Shown: positions 1 to 6,786, counted from the stretch's first letter. The stretch is DNA of 7,208 nucleotides from JBEGTT01 sp041179245 (GCA_041179245.1 JBEGTT010000234.1:1-7208), one strand, 5' to 3'. The notes: a model not told the origin generated them from the sequence alone. Numbers and translations are program-made.

Positions 1-274
1 CGCCGGGCGCCAAGCCATACATATCATCGGATGGCATCAGATAAAGTTTGTCACCGGAAAAGCCAACGACCTCTGCTTCGACAGATTGCCCACTTTTGGA
101 GACCACGCGGCAGGCGCTACCTAATGGAAGTTTTAATCCAGCCGCTTCCATCACCAAGCCATTGATTCGGGTAAGCCGACCTGTTGCCAACAGCGTGTCA
201 GCGTGGCTCACGGCGTATTGCGCCTGCTCTAATAAAGAGCGCCAGTGCGGCAGATGGGGGTGTCGCGGGATCAT
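1..274 (-). CDS. fliI: FliI, flagellar export ATPase (N-terminal part, cut by window edge)
   Basis: FliI is the F1-beta-like ATPase of the flagellar type III export apparatus. It works in the cytoplasm at the export gate with FliH and FliJ. Only the first 91 codons are present; the Walker motifs lie outside the window. Visible is the N-terminal beta-barrel domain: GRLTRINGLVMEAAGL at residues 32-47, closely matching the Salmonella FliI segment GRLTRATGLVLEATGL as I recall it, then LPLGSACRVV at 49-58 and AEVVGFSGDKLYLMP at 67-81. The start is fixed by an in-frame TAA directly before the ATG at 274-272. There is no Shine-Dalgarno-like sequence upstream, so translation probably depends on ribosomes leaving fliH, whose stop is 20 nt upstream. 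It is the last visible gene of the minus-strand block fliF-fliG-fliH-fliI. The identity is very secure. Confidence 0.95.
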   Translation of the reverse strand, partial: MIPRHPHLPHWRSLLEQAQYAVSHADTLLATGRLTRINGLVMEAAGLKLPLGSACRVVSKSGQSVEAEVVGFSGDKLYLMPSDDMYGLAPG

Positions 275-294
275 TTAGGAAGCATTAAGGATTT

Positions 295-1056
295 TTAAGG
301 GCTAGGCTCAAGCCAGTCCGGCTTGGCTCCCATAGCTTCAAGCGTCCTTCTCCAGCGGCTTGCCGTCGTGGCGTCAACCTCACTGCTGCCGGCGTGAAGG
401 CGGCAACCCCCCGGCTGAATCTCTTTATCTTCGATGATTCGCCATCCGGCATGCAGAATTTGTTCTCCAAAATGACTTTTCACTATTTCAATATCTTGTG
501 GGTTCAGGTGAATCATGACCGTTCCGTGATGAAGCGGAAGGGTTGCCATCGCTTCACGAATGACCGGTAATAAAGATTCAGGTTGCACTCTTAGGCTACT
601 GCTCACAACTTGGCGAGCGACTTCAACCGCAAAGGCTAGAACGTCTTCGGCCAATTCCTGATCAAGGTCATTGAGTGCAGCAGAAAGACTGTCGGTAATT
701 CCAGACAAACGTTCAACCTGCGTTTTAATCTCCTGAATACCTTCATCGTGTGCCGCTTTTTTACCTTCTTCTAGTCCTGCCTGATATCCCTCTTTTCGCG
801 CTTCCTCGTGAATTTGCTCGATTTCTTCAGCCGTGGGTAGCTTAAATGGGACATTGGGGGATTCGGAGGGGACATCTTCCTCGGACACCTCCATCGCTAC
901 GTTTTTTTGTTCAGTTGCTACTTTGGCTGGCTTAGGCGGGGTAACTGCCGGTGCCGGTGAAGGCGGGCGGGTACGCGTTGAGGGTGGCTTGTCGAATGAG
1001 TTGATACTCCACCGTTCAAAATGTTGAGCGTGCTCTTTGGGGATCACAATAGCCAT
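295..1056 (-). CDS. fliH: FliH, negative regulator/stator of the FliI ATPase
   Basis: FliH (253 aa) dimerises, binds FliI and tethers the ATPase to the C ring and export gate. Residues 5-20 hold a short N-terminal segment with a tryptophan (W16); in Salmonella FliH, N-terminal tryptophans contact the export machinery. Residues 24-45 are a Pro/Thr/Ala-rich linker and 46-75 are acidic. Next comes the family's small-residue ladder with four-residue spacing: A86, G90, G94, G98, A102, G106. A long helix follows (107-140). The conserved C-terminal domain (about 140-247) includes AVEVARQVV, LPVIREAM, LNPQDIE and the PGGCRL motif at 215-220, followed by SRWRRTLE. The stop is TAA. The start ATG lies 36 nt after the fliG stop and has no good ribosome-binding site. 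Divergence of FliH proteins is normal, and the position between fliG and fliI supports the call. Confidence 0.93.
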   Translation of the reverse strand: MAIVIPKEHAQHFERWSINSFDKPPSTRTRPPSPAPAVTPPKPAKVATEQKNVAMEVSEEDVPSESPNVPFKLPTAEEIEQIHEEARKEGYQAGLEEGKKAAHDEGIQEIKTQVERLSGITDSLSAALNDLDQELAEDVLAFAVEVARQVVSSSLRVQPESLLPVIREAMATLPLHHGTVMIHLNPQDIEIVKSHFGEQILHAGWRIIEDKEIQPGGCRLHAGSSEVDATTASRWRRTLEAMGAKPDWLEPSP

Positions 1057-1092
1057 GAGGGGAGTATCCGGTTGGTTTTCAGAGACTTACCA

Positions 1093-2094
1093 CTAAACCA
1101 TTGCCTCACCGCCAGCGCCACCAATAGTGACCTGTCCTTCTTCAACAAGACGGCGAACAACCTTTAGAATTTCCTTCTGTTCTGCTTCTACATCGGACAA
1201 CTTGACTGGGCCTCGTGTCTCAAGGTCTTCTCGCAACATTTCGGCGGCACGTTGAGACATATTTCTGAGGATTTTCTCTTTCAGTTCGTCAGAGGTTCCC
1301 TTGAGCGCCAGTACCAAGGAATCAGGCTGAACTTCTCGCAAAATGACCTGAATCGAGCGATCTTCAATATCCAGAATATTGTCGAAGACGAACATTTCAT
1401 CTTGAATGCGTTGCGCTAGGTCAGGGTCGTAATCCTTAACCGCGCTGATAATGGAGGCTTCGCTTTCGCGACCAATAAGGTTGAGGATTTCGGCAACTGG
1501 GCGAATACCCCCCATTTCCGCTTTTTTCATATTAGAAGCACCTGACATGATTCGATGCATAACTTCGTTAAGTTCAGCCAGTGCTTTAGGCTGGATACCA
1601 TCAAGGGTTGCAATCCGAAGGATGACGTCGTTTCTTAGCCGCTCAGAGAACATATTCAAAATATCGCTGGCCTGATCAAAATCAAGGTGAGCGAGGATGG
1701 TTGCAATAATCTGCGGATGGTCATTTCGGATCAAGTCGGCAACCGTTGGGGCATCCATCCACTTGAGTGCCGTAATCCCGTCGGTATCACCACCGTGCAG
1801 AATACGGGAGAGCAGATTGTTGGCACGATCATCACCCAGTGCTTTGGTCAGCATGGAGCGAATGTAGGCGTCCGTATCGCTATGCACCACCCCGTGGGCT
1901 GCTGCGGTTTTGAGGAACTCGGTGATGACTTCCTCAATATCCTCTCGGGCCAATGCGCCCATCGTGGACATGGCTAAACCTAGCCGTTGTACTTCGCGAG
2001 GGCCTAGGTGGCGAAGTACGGATGCGGCAATATCTTCCCCTAATACGAGAAGCAAAATTGCGCTTTTTCTAAGCCCTGATTCATCTTCAGCCAT
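1093..2094 (-). CDS. fliG: FliG, flagellar rotor/switch protein
   Basis: FliG (333 aa; Salmonella FliG is 331) forms the upper C ring on the cytoplasmic side of the MS ring and receives torque from the MotA stator. The N-terminal domain (about 1-100) binds FliF. The middle domain holds the FliM-binding motif, here DHPQ at 125-128, where EHPQ is usual. A Gly-Gly hinge is at 195-196 (MGGIRPVAEILN). The C-terminal domain carries the charged torque helix: K265, R282, E289, D290 and K298 align with K264, R281, D288, D289 and R297 of E. coli FliG as I recall its sequence, so charge is kept at all five positions. Its ATG lies inside fliF, with an 8-nt overlap (ATGGCTGA), which points to translational coupling between two proteins needed in similar numbers. 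The stop is TAG. The call is secure. Confidence 0.97.
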   Translation of the reverse strand: MAEDESGLRKSAILLLVLGEDIAASVLRHLGPREVQRLGLAMSTMGALAREDIEEVITEFLKTAAAHGVVHSDTDAYIRSMLTKALGDDRANNLLSRILHGGDTDGITALKWMDAPTVADLIRNDHPQIIATILAHLDFDQASDILNMFSERLRNDVILRIATLDGIQPKALAELNEVMHRIMSGASNMKKAEMGGIRPVAEILNLIGRESEASIISAVKDYDPDLAQRIQDEMFVFDNILDIEDRSIQVILREVQPDSLVLALKGTSDELKEKILRNMSQRAAEMLREDLETRGPVKLSDVEAEQKEILKVVRRLVEEGQVTIGGAGGEAMV

Positions 2095-3919
2095 TTACAC
2101 CCAACCAGTTTCTGATAATGCCGGCCACGGCCTGAGGATCTTTTGACGCTGCCCCACGAGTGGCCTCGACCTTCTTTTCATAAATTGCTTGAACCCTGCC
2201 GGAGTCAGGGATACCCAAGTCGATGACTTCTTCTTCACCTGTTGCAACATTGGTTACAAACTTGAAGCGAGGGGTTCCGTCAGCCTGAGCATCACCCGTT
2301 GGCTGCCACTGGCCATCCCCGTCAAACCCACCTTCGTCTGCCTCAGACTCGGGAATGGGCGGTGGGAACATGGTTTCAACCGTTGGCTTAACAATAACCA
2401 ATAACAAGAATGCAATGCCGCCAATAACAACAAGGTATTTCGCCACTTCCTTTGAAAGATCAATAACGTCAGGATCTTTCCAGAAGGGGATATTAAGCTC
2501 TTCTGGCTTTTCAATGGTGAATGGTGCGTTGGCTACAGAAAGTGTATCGCCTCGTTCTTGACTGAAGCCCATGGCTTCCTTCACCAAGTCGTTGATTTGC
2601 TTGAGTTCAACTTCGTTCAGTGGGCGAGGCTCAGTTTTCCCTGACTTAGGATCGGTTTCAAGACGGTGGTTAATGACGACGGCTGCGGATAGCCGTTTGA
2701 GTGCGCCCATCGCTTGTTTGGTATAGCGAACCGTTTTGTCGATTTCATAGTTAACCGTTGAATCCTTGCGAGCGGATAAGGGAGGCTGCCCCAAGAAAGG
2801 AATCTGTGAGTTAACGCCAGCTGCATTTATCTGGCCGGCTTGGGTTTGCAAGCCAAAAGGGTTTTTTGAGTTAGCAGGACCGCCCAAGTTTGAACCTGCG
2901 CTTAACGGGGCTGTCGCAGTGGCGGGGGCCTGATTGGACAATGCGCCCGGAATGCCGCCCGTGGGGTTCTGATTGACGTTGGCCGTTTCAGAGCTTTGCT
3001 GACTCCGTATGCTGATATTCGGAGGTGCTCCGTTAGGACGATAGGTTTCAGCCGTTTGTTCCATTTGGGAGAAGTCGATATCAGCAGCAACCTGTACCCG
3101 CACATTTTTGGAACCAACGATGGGGGCCAGAATGCCCTCGATGCGGCGCACAATTTCGTCCTGCGCTTCATGCATGTACTTGATTTGCGTGGGATCAAGC
3201 CCCGCTTCGGTCAGCTTGCTTTTTAGCTCCGAGAGCAGTTTGCCGTTCTGATCGATTACGCTGACATTCTGTAGCGGCATCTGGGGAACGCTTGAGGCAA
3301 CGAGGTGAGCAATCCCTGATACCTGACTGGGTTCGAGTGCTCGCCCCGGATAAAGATTGAGTAAAACTGATGCTGTTGGTTTTTGCTCTTCCCGAATAAA
3401 AACAGATGGCTTGGGAATGGCTAGGTGTACGCGGGCAGCCTGAATGGCGGCAATGGACTGGATTGTTTTGGCTAGCTCGCCTTCGAGTCCACGTTGATAA
3501 CTGACCTGCTCGGCAAACTGACTGGTACCAAACTTGGCATTTTCCATCAGTTCAAAGCCAACGCCTCCGCCCTTGGGAAGCCCCTGAGAGGCTAAGCGAA
3601 GTCGAATTTCGTGAACACGCGAGGAGGGAACCTGAATCGCACCCGTGCCGTCAGTGAACTTGTAAGGTACATTGAGCTGTTCCAGTGCGGTAATAATGGC
3701 ACCGCCATCGCGTTCAGTCAGATTTGAGAATACCGTTTTGAATTCTGGCTGCCGGGAGGCCATGGCTCCCCAGATGATCAGCGAGACCATCGCAGCAACA
3801 CCGACAGCCAGTAAGATTTTCTGTTGACTAGAAAGTCGATCCAAAGCAACACGCACCCTATCAATCGGGCGTTCTGCTATTGCTTTTGTTGTGCTTGGTT
3901 CGGTTTCTAAGTCAGCCAT
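2087..3919 (-). CDS. fliF: FliF, flagellar MS-ring protein
   Basis: FliF (610 aa) builds the MS ring in the inner membrane, the base on which the export gate, FliG and the rod assemble. Membrane segments are visible at about 35-53 and 494-512. Between them is the periplasmic part: the YscJ/FliF ring-building domains (about 56-230) with GTSQFAEQVSYQRGLEGELA at 131-150, ARVHLAIP at 162-169 and SVLLNLYPG at 184-192, then a further ring domain from about 245. A long low-complexity stretch rich in Gln, Asn, Pro, Ala and Gly spans about 293-385, before NYEIDKTVRYTKQAMG. The cytoplasmic tail ends in DPQAVAGIIRNWLG (594-607), the conserved FliG-binding helix. It is about 50 residues longer than Salmonella FliF (560), most likely because of the periplasmic linker. 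An in-frame TAG directly precedes the ATG, fixing the start; no Shine-Dalgarno is visible. It is the first gene of the minus-strand operon. Confidence 0.97.
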   Translation of the reverse strand: MADLETEPSTTKAIAERPIDRVRVALDRLSSQQKILLAVGVAAMVSLIIWGAMASRQPEFKTVFSNLTERDGGAIITALEQLNVPYKFTDGTGAIQVPSSRVHEIRLRLASQGLPKGGGVGFELMENAKFGTSQFAEQVSYQRGLEGELAKTIQSIAAIQAARVHLAIPKPSVFIREEQKPTASVLLNLYPGRALEPSQVSGIAHLVASSVPQMPLQNVSVIDQNGKLLSELKSKLTEAGLDPTQIKYMHEAQDEIVRRIEGILAPIVGSKNVRVQVAADIDFSQMEQTAETYRPNGAPPNISIRSQQSSETANVNQNPTGGIPGALSNQAPATATAPLSAGSNLGGPANSKNPFGLQTQAGQINAAGVNSQIPFLGQPPLSARKDSTVNYEIDKTVRYTKQAMGALKRLSAAVVINHRLETDPKSGKTEPRPLNEVELKQINDLVKEAMGFSQERGDTLSVANAPFTIEKPEELNIPFWKDPDVIDLSKEVAKYLVVIGGIAFLLLVIVKPTVETMFPPPIPESEADEGGFDGDGQWQPTGDAQADGTPRFKFVTNVATGEEEVIDLGIPDSGRVQAIYEKKVEATRGAASKDPQAVAGIIRNWLGVNG

Positions 3920-3960
3920 CTAGGACGAATATCGGACAGGTTGTAACATTCTACTTCAGA

Positions 3961-3977
3961 CCGGCTAATTTTGCCGG
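3961..3977. repeat. Perfect inverted repeat CCGGC-N7-GCCGG in the divergent spacer
   Basis: The sequence CCGGCTAATTTTGCCGG has 5-bp perfect arms around an AT-rich 7-nt centre. It lies near the middle of the fliF/fleS spacer and overlaps the weak -35 of the candidate fliF promoter. This would suit an operator for a dimeric regulator acting on both sides. Arms this short arise often by chance in 7 kb, so only the location makes it notable. Confidence 0.35.
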
Positions 3978-3990
3978 GAAGGGCGTGTTG

Positions 3991-4009
3991 TTACCTATTA
4001 CCTAACCTA
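3991..4009. repeat. Short tandem repeat TTACCTA x2 plus ACCTA before fleS
   Basis: Two exact 7-base copies, TTACCTA TTACCTA, are followed by a partial copy ACCTA, ending 6 nt before the fleS ATG. The tract replaces the place where a ribosome-binding site would normally be. It could be a phased protein-binding site, or a slippage-prone tract that changes spacing upstream of the start. The repeat is directly seen; the function is unknown. Confidence 0.5.
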
Positions 4010-4015
4010 TCCTCT

Positions 4016-5266
4016 ATGACCACAGCCCACCAAGCCTTTAATACCCACCCCCATCATGCCGCGGCCCAAACCGAGGAATTACAGCGCGCGTTTGCTACGT
4101 TTAATCAGGTCTCGGCCGAGTTAACTCAGGCCTACGCTGCGCTGGAGCAGCGTGCTAGTTCGCTAACCGAGGAATTGGCTGTTGCCAATGGTGAGCTGCG
4201 TCGACAGTTTCAAGAAAAAGAGGCGCTGTCAGAACGCTTGGGCCTGCTGCTTAATGCGCTACCTGCCGGTGTTGTGGTGCTTGATGGCGCAGCGATGGTC
4301 ACGCAAGCTAACCCCGCAGCACTCCAGTTTTTTGGGGAGGATGTGGTGGGTCGGCATTGGGGCGATGTGGCTAAAGATTTTCTTGAGCCGACCATGACAC
4401 TGGGGGAATGGCTGCTTGGGCCACGTCGGTTGAGTGTGGCAGAAAGCCCTCTGGATTCGACGGGGGGAAAATTGTTGCTGGTCCATGACATCAGTTTGGC
4501 GCATCAGATGAAGGCAGAACTTGAACGCAGCCAGCGTTTGGCTGCGATGGGAGAAATGGCCGCTTCATTAGCACACCAAATTCGGACACCGCTTGCTGCG
4601 GCCCTACTCTACAGCGCTAATCTGTCCCAAGCCGATTTGCCAGAGGCTGCCCGTCAAAAATTTGCGGAAAAAACGACAGCCCAATTGAGGCGCTTGGAGC
4701 GCTTGATTCAAGATACCTTACTGTTTGCGCGAGGCGAAAGTATTGGCCGAGATGTATTTTTGGCGAGCGATTGGTTGCAGGAAGTAGCGCAAACGATGGA
4801 GCCATTGGCTAGAGAGCGAGGGGTCGTTTTTCAATTTTCAGATGCTAGCAGCCAAGCCGTTTTGGTTGGGGCGCGCAAGTCCTTGTATGGAGCCTTGTTG
4901 AACCTGCTGGAAAATGCCTTGCATATTTGTGAGTCCGGGGCTCACGTTTGGTTGACGGCGTCGCGCGATGGGGATTGCTTGCAGCTTTCAGTGCTGGATG
5001 AGGGGCCGGGTGTTCCGCCAGAAATGCGTGCCCGAATTTTCGAGCCATTTTTCACGACTCGGGGTCTGGGTACCGGATTGGGTTTGCCTATTGCATTGGG
5101 GGTAGCCAGAGCACATGGCGGTAATATTGTGTTGCGATCTGGAACGTCGGGTCTTCAGGGAGCCGAGTTTGTGATGACCTTGCCGGTGGCAGCTCAGGAT
5201 TTGCTGGATAATGCCGATAATCAATCCGATGTATTCGGGTCAGGCAGAATGAGAGAAGGGTTTTGA
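4016..5266 (+). CDS. fleS: FleS-type (FlrB-like) flagellar sensor histidine kinase
   Basis: This is a cytoplasmic histidine kinase (416 aa from the ATG) that should phosphorylate FleR. It has no membrane segment or signal peptide. Residues 19-75 form a heptad-rich coiled coil. A PAS domain follows (about 77-165, beginning LLNALPAGVVVLDG). The dimerisation/phosphoacceptor helix has the H-box AHQIRTPL with H187. The ATP-binding domain has the N-box NLLENAL (296-302), DEGPG (328-332), FEPFF (342-346) and GTGLGL (352-357). A 25-residue tail follows. An upstream in-frame TTG at 3971 would add 15 residues (PGRACCYLLPNLSS after the start), which look like translated spacer, so I chose the ATG. Neither start has a Shine-Dalgarno sequence. 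fleR begins 1 nt after the stop. The soluble PAS kinase plus FleR next door distinguishes it from the generic kinases NtrB and AtoS. Confidence 0.92.
   Translation: MTTAHQAFNTHPHHAAAQTEELQRAFATFNQVSAELTQAYAALEQRASSLTEELAVANGELRRQFQEKEALSERLGLLLNALPAGVVVLDGAAMVTQANPAALQFFGEDVVGRHWGDVAKDFLEPTMTLGEWLLGPRRLSVAESPLDSTGGKLLLVHDISLAHQMKAELERSQRLAAMGEMAASLAHQIRTPLAAALLYSANLSQADLPEAARQKFAEKTTAQLRRLERLIQDTLLFARGESIGRDVFLASDWLQEVAQTMEPLARERGVVFQFSDASSQAVLVGARKSLYGALLNLLENALHICESGAHVWLTASRDGDCLQLSVLDEGPGVPPEMRARIFEPFFTTRGLGTGLGLPIALGVARAHGGNIVLRSGTSGLQGAEFVMTLPVAAQDLLDNADNQSDVFGSGRMREGF
5255..5260 (+). promoter_or_regulatory. Ribosome-binding site of fleR
   Basis: GAAGGG lies 7 nt before the fleR ATG, inside the last codons of fleS. 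It fixes the fleR start and gives fleR its own translation initiation despite the 1-nt gap to fleS. Confidence 0.7.
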
Positions 5267-5267
5267 C

Positions 5268-6695
5268 ATGAGCAAACAGGTGCTACCGATTTTGGTGGTT
5301 GAAGACGATCCCAACCTTCGGGAAGCGATAGCGGATACGTTGGAATTGGCGGGGCGTGAAGTGGTTGCGGTAGATGGTGGGGAATCTGCACTGGCCCAGT
5401 TGTCCAAGCAGACATTTTGTATCGTAGTCAGCGATGTGCGGATGATGCCCATGGATGGCGTGACCTTGCTGAAATCCATTCGTGCTAATTATCCCCAACT
5501 CCCCGTCGTACTGATGACCGCTTATGCCGATGTGGATCGTGCTGTTGAAGCCATGCGCTCTGGGGCTTGCGATTTTCTCCTGAAGCCGTTTGAGCCTAAA
5601 GCCTTGCTTGAACACATCGCTAAATATGAGTTGCCTGCGATTGAAACCATCAGTGGGGTGGTGGCCCAGGACGAAATCAGTCGAAATTTGTTTTCCATTG
5701 CGGGGCGGGTCGCACAAACAGACGCAACAGTTCTTTTGACTGGTGAGTCCGGGGTTGGCAAAGAAGTGGTTGCTCGCTTTATTCACAAAAACTCATCACG
5801 GCGAGATGGTCCTTTTGTGGCGATCAACTGTGCTGCCATTCCTGAAAGTCTTCTTGAAGCCACCTTGTTTGGTTATGAGAAAGGGGCTTTTACTGGCGCA
5901 ACTCAGGCCCAGCCAGGGAAGTTTGAACAGGCCCAAAACGGTACGCTGTTGTTGGACGAAGTGACCGAAATGCCACTTTCCTTGCAGGCTAAGTTACTGC
6001 GGGTGTTGCAGGAGCGCGAGGTGGAGCGGGTTGGTGGCAAGAAACCGGTGAGCCTGAATATTCGAGTGGTGGCGACGTCCAACCGAGATATGGCCGATGC
6101 GGTTAGCAAAGGGATCTTTCGAGAAGATTTGTATTATCGCCTGAATGTTTTTCCTATCCTGATTCCGGCACTGCGCCAGCGGGCCAATGATGTTCTGGCC
6201 TTGGCGCGTCACTTTGTGGTGGATCAGGCGGGAGTAATTGGTCGGGGTGCTATGCGTTTTTCACTTGCGGCGGAGCAAGCATTACTGGCTTATCACTGGC
6301 CAGGTAACATACGAGAACTGGTGAATGTGGTTCAACGTGCGCTGATCATGGCACCTGGAGATACCATTGATCCGGAACATTTGGGATTGTCGGCATCTCT
6401 CCTAAAGCCACTAACGGTCGCGGCAATTTCCGCCGTGATACCCGACGTTGCACCGGCAACAGTTAGCCCAAGTTTGCCGGGCTTTGCTATTCCAGTTGAA
6501 AGCTCTGTCGTAGCAGCAGTTCAGACTAAAAATGACAGTTTGAGTATGCGAGATCTTGAGCGGGAGCACATTTTGAGAACCTTGACTGAAGTGAAGGGGT
6601 CACGCAAAAAAGCAATTGAGTTGCTCGGTATTTCGGAGCGAACCTTACGGTATAAGCTGCAGCAGTACCGAGAAGAAGGGCATTATCAAGATTAG
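5268..6695 (+). CDS. fleR: FleR/FlrC-type sigma-54-dependent response regulator
   Basis: FleR (475 aa) activates sigma-54 RNA polymerase at later flagellar promoters after phosphorylation by FleS. The receiver domain (about 6-120) has the acidic pocket E12-D13-D14, phosphoacceptor D56, T84 and K106. The AAA+ domain (about 129-365) has Walker A GESGVGKE (159-166), the sigma-54 contact loop GAFTGA (206-211), Walker B GTLLLDE (225-231) and FREDLYYRL with arginine fingers. The segment ATLFGYEKGAFTGA, with Thr where most relatives have ELFG, is a pattern I recall from FleR/FlrC proteins. A Pro/Ala/Val/Ser-rich linker (about 372-422) leads to a Fis-type helix-turn-helix (424-470; SRKKAIELLGISERTLRYKL). 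All catalytic residues are present, so it should be active. It is almost certainly co-transcribed with fleS. Confidence 0.95.
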   Translation: MSKQVLPILVVEDDPNLREAIADTLELAGREVVAVDGGESALAQLSKQTFCIVVSDVRMMPMDGVTLLKSIRANYPQLPVVLMTAYADVDRAVEAMRSGACDFLLKPFEPKALLEHIAKYELPAIETISGVVAQDEISRNLFSIAGRVAQTDATVLLTGESGVGKEVVARFIHKNSSRRDGPFVAINCAAIPESLLEATLFGYEKGAFTGATQAQPGKFEQAQNGTLLLDEVTEMPLSLQAKLLRVLQEREVERVGGKKPVSLNIRVVATSNRDMADAVSKGIFREDLYYRLNVFPILIPALRQRANDVLALARHFVVDQAGVIGRGAMRFSLAAEQALLAYHWPGNIRELVNVVQRALIMAPGDTIDPEHLGLSASLLKPLTVAAISAVIPDVAPATVSPSLPGFAIPVESSVVAAVQTKNDSLSMRDLEREHILRTLTEVKGSRKKAIELLGISERTLRYKLQQYREEGHYQD

Positions 6696-6717
6696 TGGGC
6701 ACATTAAATTTCTAGCG

Positions 6718-6733
6718 TGGCCTGTTTTTTGCT
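6718..6733 (+). promoter_or_regulatory. Sigma-54 (-24/-12) promoter of fliE
   Basis: TGGCCTGTTTTTTGCT matches the sigma-54 consensus TGGCACG-N4-TTGCA: GG at 6719-6720, exactly 10 bases, then GC at 6731-6732. Transcription should start near 6744, giving a fliE leader of about 43 nt. It needs an AAA+ activator. In Pseudomonas and Vibrio the fliE operon is driven by the master activator FleQ/FlrA; FleR, encoded just upstream, is the other candidate. Confidence 0.85.
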
Positions 6734-6748
6734 GAACTGTTTCTAATT

Positions 6749-6759
6749 GCGCTGTGCGC
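6749..6759 (+). repeat. Small palindrome GCGC-TGT-GCGC just downstream of the predicted fliE start site
   Basis: An exact 4-bp-arm inverted repeat lies about 5-15 nt after the predicted transcription start. Flagellar sigma-54 activators of Pseudomonas and Vibrio can bind downstream of the start, so this could be part of an enhancer. The arms are very short and may be chance. Confidence 0.25.
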
Positions 6760-6774
6760 GTCTAACGAATTTGC

Positions 6775-6780
6775 AGGAGG
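6775..6780 (+). promoter_or_regulatory. Ribosome-binding site of fliE
   Basis: AGGAGG, continued by GG, lies 6 nt before the fliE ATG. It is the strongest Shine-Dalgarno in the window and decides the start. Confidence 0.85.
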
Positions 6781-6786
6781 GGTGTC

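Larger units (their letters stand above)
3920..4015. promoter_or_regulatory. Divergent intergenic region between fliF and fleS
   Basis: This 96-bp spacer must hold the promoters for both divergent blocks unless one starts inside the opposite gene. I checked both strands for the sigma-54 signature GG-N10-GC and found none with correct spacing; the nearest misses have 9 or 11 bases between. On the minus strand TAGAAT (3953-3948) is a fair sigma-70 -10 box for fliF, with a poor -35 (CCGGCA) 18 bp upstream. That would leave a leader of roughly 20 nt. On the plus strand no clear promoter is seen for fleS. The spacer also holds a small inverted repeat and a short tandem repeat, listed separately. 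The regulatory role is inferred from position only. Confidence 0.5.

Noticed and set aside
48..278. Plus-strand open frame of 76 codons at the left edge
   Set aside because: It is antisense to the fliI N-terminus, which is recognised with confidence.
3902..3916. Sigma-54-like GG...GC on the plus strand near the fliF start
   Set aside because: The spacing is 11 bases rather than the required 10, and the flanking bases do not match.
3929..3960. FliA (sigma-28)-like promoter on the minus strand before fliF (TGAAG ... TCCGATAT)
   Set aside because: The two halves resemble the sigma-28 boxes, but the spacing is 17 instead of about 14. The -10 would lie about 9 nt from the start codon, and early genes such as fliF are not normally FliA-driven.
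3971..4015. TTG start extending FleS by 15 residues
   Set aside because: The added peptide looks like translated spacer, there is no ribosome-binding site before the TTG, and the ATG at 4016 starts just before the coiled coil.
4174..4189. Perfect inverted repeat ATTGGC-TGTT-GCCAAT inside fleS
   Set aside because: Several 6-bp-arm repeats are expected by chance in 7 kb. It lies inside the coiled-coil coding region, with no T-run and no regulatory context.
5283..5786. Minus-strand open frame of 167 codons opposite fleR
   Set aside because: It lies wholly opposite the receiver domain and the start of the AAA+ domain of a clearly coding gene, and its peptide resembles no family I know.
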